DNA of 64,000 nt, taken from positions 1,410,180-1,474,179 of the forward strand of contig CAVSKZ010000002.1 of assembly GCA_963728835.1 (NCBI GenBank). Direction: 5' to 3'. Under the pieces are notes generated by a model that saw nothing but the letters and a program-made list of their open reading frames with translations, did no database searches and had not been told where the DNA came from. Below are positions 16,595 through 26,585 of this stretch, in pieces; the first letter of the stretch is position 1; each line of letters begins with the position of its first letter. The position numbers and the translations under genes are program-made. This DNA is from VRUE01 sp963728835. Its GTDB lineage: Bacteria; Actinomycetota; Thermoleophilia; Solirubrobacterales; 70-9.

Positions 16595-18937
16595 GTGGCC
16601 GTTCGCGCAAGCTCGATCGATGTCCGCCTGCGCCTTCGCGGGCAACGTCAGTTCAAGCGAGAAGTGGTCTCGGCCGGGGCTGAGCTTGAGGCGATGGGGC
16701 TCAAGGGTGCGAAAGCCCTCGGCACGTTTGCCAGTAAGAGTCGAGCACTGAAGGACTTCGGCGCAACGTGGTCCCGGAACGTGACATTGCCGATTATTGG
16801 CCTCGGCGCGGTCTCGACCAAAATGTTCATGGACTTCGACGATTCCATGAACAAGATGGTTGGCCTCGTCGGGATCAACCGTAAGCAGGTACAGGCGTGG
16901 CATGAGGATGTGCTTGACCTGTCCACTGTTACCGGCCGCGCCCCGACTGAGCTGGCAGACGCGCTGTTCTTCATCACCTCAGCGGGTCTCCGAGGGAAAA
17001 CGGCTATCGATGCCCTCACTGTCTCAGCGAAGGCTGCCGACGCCGGGCTGGGCGAAACGAAAGTTGTGGCCGATGCCGTGACCTCGGCAATGAATGCCTA
17101 CGGTCCGGCAAACTTGAGCGCGGCTCAGGCTACCAACGTTCTTGTGGCTGCCGTGCGAGAGGGCAAGCTAGAAGCAAGTCAGCTTGCTCCGGTCATCGGT
17201 GGTGTGATTCCTCTGGCAGAGGCGATGGGGGTTTCGTTCGCTGAAGCGGCGGGTTCCATCGCGATGATGGCTAGGGCTGGGACCAATCCCGCGAAAGCCG
17301 CCACGCAGGTCTCGGCGATTCTTAGCACCTTCACCAAACCGACCGGGGACATGAAGACAGCCCTCAAACAGATGGGCCTGTCCATTGATGAGGTGCGTCG
17401 CCGTATTGATCGTGACGGGCTGCTGGATACGTTGGCGATGCTGCGCAGTGGAGCGTCGAAGACGGGCATCGAACTGTCTGAAATCTTCGGCAACAAGCGC
17501 GCGATTATCGGCGTATTGCAGCTAACCAAAAACGTGCGTCAAACCCGCGGGGTCCTTGACGGTGTAGCGAACTCAGCGGGTCTCACAAACAAAGCGTTCC
17601 GCGAGGCGCAGAAGACCGCTGGCGACAAGCTAAATGACGCACTGAACTCCCTGAAGGTGACTGCTATCCGTCTCGGCGCTGCGCTGGGGCCGGTCGTAGC
17701 GCCAATGCTCGCACAACTGGGCAGCGCCTTGGCGGGGCTTGGTGAGTCGTTCTCTGAGCTGTCACCCGAAATGCAGAAGACAGTGCTGGTCGGAATTGGA
17801 ATTGTGGCTGCCATCGGGCCGGCGGCATCTGTTATGGGCTACTTCGCCGGTAGTGTCGGGCGGGTCATTATCCCCCTCGCGAAGTTCCTGCGGTTCACAA
17901 AGGGATTTATGGCTCTGAGGGCAGGGGTGGGAGCCATCGAGGCCCTGCGCATCGCACTTGCCGGGTTCGGGCTGACCCTCAAAGGGGTCATGATAACCAC
18001 CGGCATTGGTCTCGCCATCGCTGCCATCCTCCTGCTCGATCAAAAGTTCCACTTTCTTGGGCCGACCGTCGAGTTCGTGACGGCGATCCTTGGCAAGGCG
18101 TTCGCATGGATCAAGACCGCAGCGGGTGATGTGTTCAACTGGCTCAAGAGCAACTGGCCCCTGCTCGTCCTCATCATCCTCAGCCCGATCGGCCTGGTGG
18201 TGATCTCTGTCGTCAAACACTTCGACACGATCAAGGGCGCTGTGGTCGGGGGGGCAACCGCGATCATTGGGTTCCTCAAGAGCGTCTGGCAGTCGGGCGT
18301 GTTCAAAATCCTAACCTGGCCGATTCGTACCTACATCAAGTTCCAGGTGAAGCTATGGATGGCGGTCAAGGATGTGCTGCTCAAGGCCTTCGGGATCGTC
18401 AAGAGCGTCTGGCCGGCCGTCTCGGAGTTCCTCAAGGACCCGATCGGCAATGCGATCAAGTTCATTCGGAGTGGCTTCACGAGCCTAATTGGGTTCGTCG
18501 CGAGCCTCCCCGGCAGGATCTCGTCGGCGACGAGCGGGATGTGGAGCGGAATCAAAGCCGCCTTCAAGGGCGCAATCAACTGGATCATCGAAAAGTGGAA
18601 CGCCCTAGAGCTGCGCATCGGGGGAATCTCGATCGACCCGCCGGGTCCCGGCTCGATCTCAATCGATCCGGTCTCGCTGAAGACACCTAACATCCCGCGC
18701 CTCGAGAGGGGCGGCAATGTCCTGGCTCCGGGGGCCGTGGAAGTCGGAGAGCGTGGTCCGGAGATCCTCCAGCTTCCCCGTGCTGCCCGAGTGACGCCGC
18801 TGGACCCGGCACCGATCAACATGAAGAACGTCATCGGTGGAGTCAAGACGGTGATCGTGAAGTCGATCCTCGACGGCAAGCAGATCGCCGAATCCACCGC
18901 GCAGGTTGCCGAGGATCAGGCGGCGCTGGCACCGTGA
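16595..18937 (+). CDS. tail tape measure protein
   Basis: A 780-residue protein with GTG start and ribosome site GGAGG. The N-terminal ~330 residues are the TP901-type minor tail domain (GRAPTELADALFFITSAG; GVIPLAEAMGVSFAEA; ELSEIFGNKRAIIGVLQ). The middle has four or more hydrophobic segments (MITTGIGLAIAAILLLD; LLVLIILSPIGLVVISVV). It sets tail length and may help DNA pass the membrane. Length implies a short-to-medium tail. Confidence 0.9.
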   Translation: MAVRASSIDVRLRLRGQRQFKREVVSAGAELEAMGLKGAKALGTFASKSRALKDFGATWSRNVTLPIIGLGAVSTKMFMDFDDSMNKMVGLVGINRKQVQAWHEDVLDLSTVTGRAPTELADALFFITSAGLRGKTAIDALTVSAKAADAGLGETKVVADAVTSAMNAYGPANLSAAQATNVLVAAVREGKLEASQLAPVIGGVIPLAEAMGVSFAEAAGSIAMMARAGTNPAKAATQVSAILSTFTKPTGDMKTALKQMGLSIDEVRRRIDRDGLLDTLAMLRSGASKTGIELSEIFGNKRAIIGVLQLTKNVRQTRGVLDGVANSAGLTNKAFREAQKTAGDKLNDALNSLKVTAIRLGAALGPVVAPMLAQLGSALAGLGESFSELSPEMQKTVLVGIGIVAAIGPAASVMGYFAGSVGRVIIPLAKFLRFTKGFMALRAGVGAIEALRIALAGFGLTLKGVMITTGIGLAIAAILLLDQKFHFLGPTVEFVTAILGKAFAWIKTAAGDVFNWLKSNWPLLVLIILSPIGLVVISVVKHFDTIKGAVVGGATAIIGFLKSVWQSGVFKILTWPIRTYIKFQVKLWMAVKDVLLKAFGIVKSVWPAVSEFLKDPIGNAIKFIRSGFTSLIGFVASLPGRISSATSGMWSGIKAAFKGAINWIIEKWNALELRIGGISIDPPGPGSISIDPVSLKTPNIPRLERGGNVLAPGAVEVGERGPEILQLPRAARVTPLDPAPINMKNVIGGVKTVIVKSILDGKQIAESTAQVAEDQAALAP

Positions 18938-19557
18938 AGCAACTCCGAATCATCTGCCCAGATCCCGCGGTAGATATCACCGTCCAGATGGGCGATGGCC
19001 CGGCCACTCCAACGGCCGGCTTTGCAGCATGGGAGATCATCGAACGCGCCGAAGGCAAGGGGATCACGGACCGTGCCAGTGTTCCTCCCTTCCAGCAGGA
19101 CGTGCCGGTGTTCCTAGACGGATACGCCAAAGGCAACTCAGTACAGCGCCAACTCGACACGTTGCTGGAGCTGGGTGGTGAGGAGCCAGCAGTGTTCCGC
19201 GCATTCGGGCCTATTCATCGATCGGGCATCCACTACGTGCTGGGTGGAGAGCCGGAGTTCGGCGAGGTGATCCGAGACGAGGATGGCACCTTGCTTCGCC
19301 AGCGGTTGACGCTGAGGCTGATGGAGTACGTGCGCCCCGACACACTCGGGCAGCGGCTCAAGAAGCGCCGCAGTAGACGGGGAGTGGCGACCTACACCAC
19401 GGGCGGCAGCACCTACGTCACCAAAGCGGGTGAGACGCTTGGCGAAATCGCAAGCCGTCTCTACGGGAACTGGGAGCGCTGGCGAGAGATCGGCGATAAG
19501 AACGGCATCCGCGATCCCCTCAGGAAACTGCCGGGCAGGCGCACCCTGAAGCTGTAG
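18934..19557 (+). CDS. LysM-containing baseplate protein
   Basis: 207 residues, GTG start with four-base overlap to the tape measure. The first 140 residues are a tail-specific domain (VQRQLDTLLELGG; RQRLTLRLMEYVRP). Residues ~155-207 form one LysM domain (YVTKAGETLGEIASRLYG ... WREIGDKNGI). This is the gpX/gp53-like LysM baseplate protein that joins tape measure and hub in P2- and Mu-like tails. Confidence 0.75.
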   Translation: MKQLRIICPDPAVDITVQMGDGPATPTAGFAAWEIIERAEGKGITDRASVPPFQQDVPVFLDGYAKGNSVQRQLDTLLELGGEEPAVFRAFGPIHRSGIHYVLGGEPEFGEVIRDEDGTLLRQRLTLRLMEYVRPDTLGQRLKKRRSRRGVATYTTGGSTYVTKAGETLGEIASRLYGNWERWREIGDKNGIRDPLRKLPGRRTLKL

Positions 19558-19573
19558 GAAGAAGCGGGAGGTT

Positions 19574-21527
19574 TTGGTGGCACCTATCAAGCGGGGTGAC
19601 CCGAGGAACCATCGCGTCCAGGCCATCGACAAGAACATCGGCGACCTCGTCCTCAAGGGTGGTGAGCAGCTCCGGGTGAAGGTCGGGGGGGCGGTTCTCC
19701 CAACCCCAACCCTGAAACGCGGGATGGGGAACAGCAGCATTGAGCTCATCGTCCATGACTCGAAGCTCCGCTGGTTGAAGCTGGATCTGGCATCCGAGAA
19801 ATGGGATGCTCAGATCGACGGTCTCTGGTTCCGCTACCTCGGCACCTCCAAGCAGGGCAAACAGCTCACGCTCCGGTTCGAGGATCGCGACGTGGCGCGG
19901 CTGCGGGAACTCGTGGGGCCTAAGAAAGTCTACGCCCGGCGCGGTCAGAAGAACGAAACGACGCGGGCTGAGTTCATCATCTCCCTGGTCAGGGAGCTGA
20001 AGCGCCCGAAGCTCAAGATCGTCTGCCCTCAACTGCATGACAAGCAGCCCATCGCCTCCCGCGAGCAGGGCGAAGAAGCCAAAGAAGCCGCGAGGACTGA
20101 TCGGGGCAAAGGCGTCGGGGACACCAAGGGCCTGACCGTGAAGGGCGAGAAGGCCACCTCGGAGCAGATCGACGTCGGGGATCGCGCTCTCCGTGTAGCC
20201 GAGCACCTGAGCGCTCCCTTCCGGGTGAGGGTCGCGCTGATGGAGGCGCTGATCGTTGAGTCCCTATTGGGGAAACTCAGTTCGAACTACTTGCAGATCG
20301 AACCCGAGTCTGTGTCAGGCTTCTCCGGCTCCCGGACGGACCTAGAGGCGTCAGTCGACGGGTTCCTCACTGGCTATGAATCTACCTCGACGGGCGCGCT
20401 TGCCTTCTACCGCCAGAACCCTGGAGCTGCGCCGCACGAGATAGCCCAAGCCGTACAGCGCTCAGGTGCCGGCGAAGGCTCCAGCGGTGCGGGCAACTAC
20501 GGCCCGTGGGAGGACGAGGCGCGCGAGTGGGTCGAAGCCGTTGACGGCGCTGGCGCCCCCGAAAGCGAAGAGGTAACCGAGCCCTTCACGTTCGAGGTCG
20601 GCAAAAAAGAGAGCTACTGGCAGGCCATCCAGCGCCTCTCCAAGGAGGTCAACTGGCGGGCCTTCATCACGAACGGGACCTTCTATTACATCTCAGAGCC
20701 GGAGCTGGCCCGCTCCCAGGTGCGCCTTGCCGTCGAGTGCGATGAGGACGGCGCCTACTCCCCGGCCGGAATAGAGGAGGTCGACTTCGACTTCAACGTC
20801 AACAAGGCCAACACGACCGCTACCGTCACGGCGTTCGTGAAGAAGTGGGGGGCGCCACCGGGGAGCGTCGTCACCCTTGAGGGGTTCGGCCCGGCGAGCA
20901 TCGGCTTCGGAGACGCCCCCGTGAAGGCCGACAAGAAAGGTCGCCGGCAGGGAGTCGAGCTCCAACCGAGAGGCCAAGACCGGGGTGGGCAAAGGTCGCT
21001 ACCTCGTGACGAACATCGAAACCCCGCTGACGGGTGACTCTGAGGCGAGGCTTGCGACCATTGAGACTCGCAAGCCCACCGCTCCATTGCCGGAGCCGCG
21101 GGCAGAGACGAGGACGGTCAACGCTGGGGGTACCGGTGGCGATACCGGCGAGATGGGTTCGCTCGACGGCACGCCCGAGGATGTCATCAACCGGGTGGTC
21201 GAATACGCCAACGGCCGTGGCTTCGATGTCACACCCGAGAGCGTCCGAGCGGCAAACAACGCGCACGGCCCCACAATCAGCGGCAGCACCTCCGATCACC
21301 AGGGGCCGCCCAATGTGCGGTGGGCGGCAGACATCTCCAACGGGTCCTCGCCGACTCCGGAGATGGACAGTCTCGCGGAGGCAATCGCGGAGGCGTTTGG
21401 GATTCCCTGGAGCGGCTCCGGCGCGGTCACGCACACCACGGGCGGCTTCCGATTCCAGTTGATCTACCGCTCCGACGTAGGGGGCAATCATTACAACCAC
21501 GTCCACCTCGGTTGTGCGGTGGAGTAA
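19574..21527 (+). CDS. baseplate hub (late control D-like) with C-terminal M15-like domain; one frameshift
   Basis: About 650 residues when one extra base near 20963 is removed. The hub part has LSTQHVVD-free gpD-like features: GPKKVYARRGQKNETTRAE, FEVGKKESYWQAIQRLS (near residue 335) and GKGRYLVTNIET. The last ~150 residues hold SDHQG, AADIS and NHYNHVHLG, a H/D/H set like M15 peptidases, and an FGIPWSGSGAVTHTTGGFRF segment. It would form the hub and trim cell wall at injection. Stop overlaps the next ATG. Confidence 0.75.
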
Positions 21528-21961
21528 TGGCTGATCTGGCCGACCTCCACAACTCGACCGTCTCAACTACCGACCCCGAACTACATGAGGCAGTGGTGCT
21601 GGACGATGCCACCGAACGGGGGCAGGAGATCCGCTGTGTGATCCCGAGCTTCGGTGAGGGCTACGCCTCGGACCCAATGGCATGGGAGCCCTACACCACG
21701 GCCACTGGCGAGTTCTGGCCGAAGCGGGGAGACCGGGTGGTCGTCACCGCACACGCAGATGGCCCGCCGGTCATCGTCTGGTGGGAGCCTGTCGGAGAAA
21801 GAGACCCGGACTCGGTGACAGGCGGCGATGCCCTCGGGGTGATCGTCCATGGGGAAGACCCGAACGTCGCCAGGGGGACATCTCACTCTCACTACGTCTG
21901 GATCGGCACGGTGCGCCCTAACTTTGCCGACGACCTCGACCTCTTGGCGAAGTACGCCTGA
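21527..21961 (+). CDS. baseplate spike / gpV-like OB-fold protein
   Basis: 144 residues started at ATG 21527 (TAATG overlap). FWPKRGDRVVVTAHADGPP looks like the OB-fold strand pair of baseplate assembly protein V, and the gene follows the hub. The C-terminus is short, so the beta-helix spike may be made by another protein. Call rests on position and fold pattern. Confidence 0.5.
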   Translation: MADLADLHNSTVSTTDPELHEAVVLDDATERGQEIRCVIPSFGEGYASDPMAWEPYTTATGEFWPKRGDRVVVTAHADGPPVIVWWEPVGERDPDSVTGGDALGVIVHGEDPNVARGTSHSHYVWIGTVRPNFADDLDLLAKYA

Positions 21962-21974
21962 CTGGAGCGGCTAG

Positions 21975-23663
21975 ATGCGCGTGCTTGGCGAATACGGCTG
22001 GGAGGAAGGCGACCCCGATTCCCCAAGCGGGGAAAGTGGCGGTCTTCAGGTAGTCGAAACCGATCCCTTCGCGGGCCTCAAACACATCGAGGCCGACGCT
22101 GGGGACTCGACAGAAGCTAACCACCGGGCGCTCTGGGTTCTCGAAGGAACCGCCAACAACCGCAACTACTTCGTCCGCATCTACTTCAAGAAGTCCGGCA
22201 ACCCGTCCTCTCCGGTCAGCCTCTGCCAGTTCGGCAACATGGCCGAAGGCCGCTACGGCGAGCTGGTGCTCCAAGAAGACGGCACGATCAAGCTGATCCG
22301 CAACGGCAGCGTCGAAGTCGGGAAAAGCGAAGCGCTCGACAACGAATGGCACTACCTCGAGCTACGAATCAAGCTGGGCACCGAAACGACCAACGGCCAG
22401 ATCGAGGCCCGGCTTGATGGTGAATCCTTCGCGGTGAACAACGCCACGAATCTCGGCGCCGGCCTAGCCCCGGATGAACTCCGCGTCGGCGTCTGCGATT
22501 CCGAAGGCGGCACGGGCGGCGTCACGCTGCGCTGGGACTGCGTTGCGATGAACGATGACCAAGGGGAAGAAGACATCTCCTGGGTCGGCGCACTCAACGC
22601 CGAAGACCCGCCCGTCGTCGTCACCGGAGAAGCCGACGAAATCGGCGGCGCAATCGCCACCCTGCACGGCACCGTCAACCCGAAAGGACTGCCGACCGAC
22701 TACTGGTTCGAGTACGGGCCGACCGAAGCCTATGGCTCGAAAACGGCGGTCGTCGAAGCCGGCGACGGCGAAGAAGCGGTTGATGTTGAGGCCGACCTAA
22801 CGGGCCTGGACCCCGAAACGCCCTACCACCTCCGCCTCGTTGCCGAAAACGAAATCGGGGAAACGCAGGGCGAAGACGCCGAATTTGAAACCGGACCGGG
22901 GCCGAGTGAAGATCCAGTTGAAACCACCTTCGTCGCCAGTCACGAGGGTGCCGATCCACTCGAAGAGTACGGCTCATCGGGCATCTTCGAAAAAGAAGGT
23001 GTTCCCGGGGGCTCCCTCACTGCCTACGTCCCTGGCTACGGCGGCGGCAAGGCGCTTCTCGCAACGGTCACTGAGCCAGATGGGTTTGCCCGGGGGATCG
23101 CGACGAAAGCCCAGACAGGCTGGAAAAACGGCCAGAAGGTACGCATTGGCTGCGGCCTCTATGTACCCAAAGGGTTCTTCGCGGCCAAGCAGGGGCAGAT
23201 AGACGTCGGCTTTCGGGCTGAGAACTACGAGCAGGATGAAACCTTTACCGAGCGCATCGGGCTCGCCTTCCACGGCGAAGGCAAAGAGATCCGCCTGGTC
23301 CGCATCAAGGAGGGGGAACCCGACGAACAGGTGACGCTCATCCTCGGCCCCGAACTTGAAGAGGAGCGCTGGTACTGGATCGAGATCTTGCTGGTTCTCT
23401 GGCACGAGGATGAGCTTGCCCTCAACGAGCTGTGGATCGACGACGCCAAAGTAGGCGAATCGAATCTCCGCAACTGCGCCCGCCCTGACTTCGAAGTCTC
23501 TCGTCTCCGCACCGGGCTCCCCGCCACCAACGGCAAACAGACGAACGACATCTCTGTCGTCGTCGATCGCGTCATGGCAGGTCCGCCGCCGCTGGTCGGG
23601 CCGCTAGAGGAACTCACCGCCGGCCTCTATCTCCGCGTCGATAACGAATGGGTGGCGCTATGA
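21975..23663 (+). CDS. tail protein with lectin-like and Fn3-like modules
   Basis: 562 residues. Residues ~1-190 look like a concanavalin/LamG-type sandwich (YFVRIYFKKSG; WHYLELRIKLG). Residues ~205-305 are an Ig/Fn3-like module (ATLHGTVNPKGLPTDYWF then PYHLRLVAENEIG), a motif frequent in Solirubrobacterales surface proteins. A second sandwich domain follows (WYWIEILLVLWHEDEL near residue 480). It lies in the baseplate gene block, so it is probably a surface-binding baseplate or fibre protein. Confidence 0.6.
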   Translation: MRVLGEYGWEEGDPDSPSGESGGLQVVETDPFAGLKHIEADAGDSTEANHRALWVLEGTANNRNYFVRIYFKKSGNPSSPVSLCQFGNMAEGRYGELVLQEDGTIKLIRNGSVEVGKSEALDNEWHYLELRIKLGTETTNGQIEARLDGESFAVNNATNLGAGLAPDELRVGVCDSEGGTGGVTLRWDCVAMNDDQGEEDISWVGALNAEDPPVVVTGEADEIGGAIATLHGTVNPKGLPTDYWFEYGPTEAYGSKTAVVEAGDGEEAVDVEADLTGLDPETPYHLRLVAENEIGETQGEDAEFETGPGPSEDPVETTFVASHEGADPLEEYGSSGIFEKEGVPGGSLTAYVPGYGGGKALLATVTEPDGFARGIATKAQTGWKNGQKVRIGCGLYVPKGFFAAKQGQIDVGFRAENYEQDETFTERIGLAFHGEGKEIRLVRIKEGEPDEQVTLILGPELEEERWYWIEILLVLWHEDELALNELWIDDAKVGESNLRNCARPDFEVSRLRTGLPATNGKQTNDISVVVDRVMAGPPPLVGPLEELTAGLYLRVDNEWVAL

Positions 23664-23971
23664 CGATCTCAACCCCGCACTTCCGAGTTCCATTCCGTGT
23701 CACCAACGGCAGCGTTGCAACGGTCGAGCAAGACTCCCAGCGGGAGATCGAGCAGTGCGTGGAGGCAGTGCTCTCGACCCGGACCGGCTCGCGCATTGAG
23801 GAACCCGAGTTCGGAATCCCGGACCAGTTGTTTGAGCTGCTGCCCCCAAACCCGAATGTGGATGACGTTCTCGGAGCACTCGAAGAATGGGAGCCCCGCA
23901 TACGGGTGCTCGGGTCGGCCGAAGTGGAAGAACTGACAAAGCGAGTCCTCATCGAAATGGAGCGCCTCTAG
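23660..23971 (+). CDS. gp25-like baseplate wedge protein
   Basis: 103 residues, start placed at ATG 23660 (ATGA overlap). It has the family pattern: QREIEQCVEAVLSTRTG, RIEEPEFGIPDQLFEL and LEEWEPRIRV. This lysozyme-like-fold protein (T4 gp25, P2 gpW) links the sheath to the baseplate. It directly precedes baseplate J, the normal order. Confidence 0.85.
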   Translation: MTISTPHFRVPFRVTNGSVATVEQDSQREIEQCVEAVLSTRTGSRIEEPEFGIPDQLFELLPPNPNVDDVLGALEEWEPRIRVLGSAEVEELTKRVLIEMERL

Positions 23972-25147
23972 ATGCCAACGCCTTTCGTGGAGCTGTTCGC
24001 TGAGGTCGACACGGAATCGCTTGAGGGTGAAGTCCTCGAAACGCTGGAAGCGGCCTTTGAAGGATGGGAAGCACCCGAGGGGAGCCTAGCCCGGTGGCTC
24101 ATCAAGTCCTTCATTCGCATCTCGGCCAGCGTGGCGGGTCTTGCCTCGATCGTCTCCCGAGAGGCGTTCAAGACCTTCGGGGAAACCATCGTCAACGTCC
24201 CCCCGATCCTGGCTGCTCCCGCTACAGCGACGAGCACCTGGAAACTCATTGACGAAAAAGGCCACACCATCGAGGATGGGACCCTCGTCAGCATCGAAGC
24301 CGACGGCGACGAATCGCTCTCATTTCGCGTGGTGGGCGATGTGGTGGTGCCGCCGGAAAGCGACGAAACCGAAGCTGGCGAGGTGCTGCTTGAAGCGGTC
24401 GAACCGGGCACCGACTACAACGAACTGAGCGCCGCTCCCGAACCGCAATCTTCGATCTCATTCGTGGAATCGGTCGCCCTCGTTGCCCCGACCGCCAACG
24501 GGGTCGACGCTGAGGACGAAGACACCTACCTCTCGCGTCTCACCGGAGAGTTGCAGACGCTCACGCTGAGCGCGGTCATCCCGAGGGACTACGAGATCCT
24601 GGCACGACGGATCGCCGGGGTGGCGCGGGCCACGGCCCTCGACAACTACAACGCTGAAACCGAAGAAGACGAACAGCCGCTCGTGATCTCCGTCGCGGTC
24701 GTCGACGCGGACGGGGCGAAACTGAGCGAAGGAGTCAAAGAAGAAGTCAAAGCACTGCTGGAAGAACGCAGCCTCTCGAACGTCGTCACCTTCGTTATGG
24801 ACCCGACGTTTACGAAAGTGGGCGCGAAAGTCGAAGTAGTCATCGCGCCGGGTTTCGACCCCGAAGCCGTCCTCGCTGCGGTGGAGGAACGCCTCGCCGC
24901 CTACCTCTCGGCGGCCGAATGGGGCATCCCTTCAGCCAACGATGCCACAGAGAACCCGACCTGGATCAACCAGACCACCGTCTATCTCAACGAGGTGTTG
25001 GCGGAGGTCGATCGAGTTCAGGGCGTCCAGCGGGTGGTCAGCGTCAAACTGTCCAAAGGGGCGGGTGAACTCAAAGCCGAAGACGTGGAACTCTCCGGGC
25101 CGGTGGCGCTTCCTGAAACCGGCACGATGGAAGCGGTCGCGGTCTAG
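23972..25147 (+). CDS. baseplate J protein
   Basis: 391 residues. LASIVSREAFKTFGETIV, DEDTYLSRLTGELQTLTLS, DYEILARRIAGVARATALD and KLSEGVKEEVKALLEERSL are the recognised baseplate J segments. It builds the outer baseplate wedge with gp25 and tail protein I. It abuts both neighbours with no gap. Confidence 0.88.
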   Translation: MPTPFVELFAEVDTESLEGEVLETLEAAFEGWEAPEGSLARWLIKSFIRISASVAGLASIVSREAFKTFGETIVNVPPILAAPATATSTWKLIDEKGHTIEDGTLVSIEADGDESLSFRVVGDVVVPPESDETEAGEVLLEAVEPGTDYNELSAAPEPQSSISFVESVALVAPTANGVDAEDEDTYLSRLTGELQTLTLSAVIPRDYEILARRIAGVARATALDNYNAETEEDEQPLVISVAVVDADGAKLSEGVKEEVKALLEERSLSNVVTFVMDPTFTKVGAKVEVVIAPGFDPEAVLAAVEERLAAYLSAAEWGIPSANDATENPTWINQTTVYLNEVLAEVDRVQGVQRVVSVKLSKGAGELKAEDVELSGPVALPETGTMEAVAV

Positions 25148-25741
25148 ATGGGGGCACCCGCCGAAGACCTGTATCAGTCGCTTGGAGTCTTCGCCCGCAA
25201 GGATGAGTCAGGCGACCTGCTCAAGTTCGTGGAAGCGCAGGCTCTCGGGATCGAGAAGGTCTATGAGATCGTGCGCGACCGCGAGGACGGGCGACCGGGC
25301 TGGGCGGTCCTCTATGACGTAGAGGAGGTGGACGCCGAGCACCTCCCCTACACGGCGCAGTACGTGGGAGCACGGCTGACGCCGGAGATGGATACCGCTC
25401 AGCAGCGCAACGAGGTAGCGGCGCCGAGCACCTGGCGGCGGGGGCAGACGGAGACGCTGAAGACCGCGATCCGGCGGACGCTCACGGGGACCAAATACGT
25501 CGTCATCAAAGAGCGCACGCCAGAAGCCCACTCGCTGTACGTGCGCGTGCTGGCCAGCGAGGCTTCAACCCCAGCACGGACTGAAGCTGTGGCGAAGGGC
25601 AACAAGGTTGCCGGGCTGCTCATGGACTTTGCCCTGTTCACAGACTTCACGCTTGACGACCTTGAGGCCAAATACGAAACGGTGGCCGACGCCGAAGCTG
25701 CCTATGAAGCGCTAGACGACGCGATCACCGATACGCCCTAA
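25148..25741 (+). CDS. tail protein I-like
   Basis: 197 residues, directly after baseplate J. YTAQYVGARLTPEMD, RGQTETLKTAIRRTLTGTK and VIKERTPEAHSLYVRV match the gpI family in actinobacterial myophages. It joins the baseplate to the fibre encoded next. Confidence 0.7.
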   Translation: MGAPAEDLYQSLGVFARKDESGDLLKFVEAQALGIEKVYEIVRDREDGRPGWAVLYDVEEVDAEHLPYTAQYVGARLTPEMDTAQQRNEVAAPSTWRRGQTETLKTAIRRTLTGTKYVVIKERTPEAHSLYVRVLASEASTPARTEAVAKGNKVAGLLMDFALFTDFTLDDLEAKYETVADAEAAYEALDDAITDTP

Positions 25742-25750
25742 GAGGAGACC

Positions 25751-26542
25751 ATGCCAGAAACACCGATCCACAAACTGCGCTTCCCCGAAGGCGAAGACCC
25801 AGCGAAACTGGCGCTCTATTACCAGCAGCTCGCTGAAGACGTTGAGCGCGAGCTGGATGACATCGCCCCTTCTCAGATCGCTACCGCCGGAGCGGGCGAT
25901 GAGGGGAAGCTTCTGATCGTCCAGAACACCGGAGCTCCTGCGTTCAAAGCGCTGAGCGGGGATGTGACCGTCGACAAAGACGGGAAAGTGACGATCGGCA
26001 AAGGCACGGTTGGGACCGAAGAGCTGGCGGACCTGGGGGTTACTACCGGGAAGGTCAACAACAAAGCCATCACGCTGGTAAAGCTGGCGGAGGCGCTGGG
26101 GTTGACGGAGGGCTATTACGCCGATGCCTCGGTCACGTCGCGGAAGGCGAAACTGACAGCGGGGGTCAAAGCGGCTACCGAAGACCTGGCCCTCACGGGC
26201 AGCTACCAGGATGTGCCGGGGGCGACACTGGAAATCACGCCTGCGGTAGCGGGCAATCTGCTTGTCGTGGCGACATTTGACCTTGAAACCGGAGCCGGTG
26301 ACAACGCGGCTGGGACGGCGCAGGGGACATTGCGGGTAGACGAAGAAGATCAGGTGGCCACGGCCTTTGTTAGCACCACAACGCCTGGTACGCATGCAAT
26401 TCGAGCGACTTGCACACAGTGCTACATAGTCCCTCTAAGTGCAGCCGCTCACACCCTGAAGTTGCGGGCGAAGTACGTCAGCGGGTCCGGTAGCTGCAAG
26501 AAAGCCAACACCCGCTTCCTCTACGAGCTGGTCGCGTCCTAA
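25751..26542 (+). CDS. tail fibre-like protein
   Basis: 263 residues with ribosome site GAGGAG. The N-terminal ~50 residues are a baseplate-attachment type (TPIHKLRFPEGEDPAK). A beta-rich middle follows (GKVTIGKGTVGTEELADLG), and a C-terminal head of jelly-roll type (GATLEITPAVAGNLLVVATF; AHTLKLRAKYVSGSGSCKKA). It is the last gene of the tail operon before a hairpin, the expected place for a short fibre. Confidence 0.6.
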   Translation: MPETPIHKLRFPEGEDPAKLALYYQQLAEDVERELDDIAPSQIATAGAGDEGKLLIVQNTGAPAFKALSGDVTVDKDGKVTIGKGTVGTEELADLGVTTGKVNNKAITLVKLAEALGLTEGYYADASVTSRKAKLTAGVKAATEDLALTGSYQDVPGATLEITPAVAGNLLVVATFDLETGAGDNAAGTAQGTLRVDEEDQVATAFVSTTTPGTHAIRATCTQCYIVPLSAAAHTLKLRAKYVSGSGSCKKANTRFLYELVAS

Positions 26543-26551
26543 CGGGGGGGT

Positions 26552-26574
26552 CGCGCTGAAGGGCGCGCCCTTTT
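26552..26574. terminator. bidirectional terminator between convergent genes
   Basis: Inverted repeat CGCGC-TGAAGG-GCGCG followed by CCCTTTT. It lies between the end of the rightward tail operon and the end of the leftward secreted-protein operon, so it probably ends both. Confidence 0.55.
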
Positions 26575-26585
26575 CCTCCCCGGCT

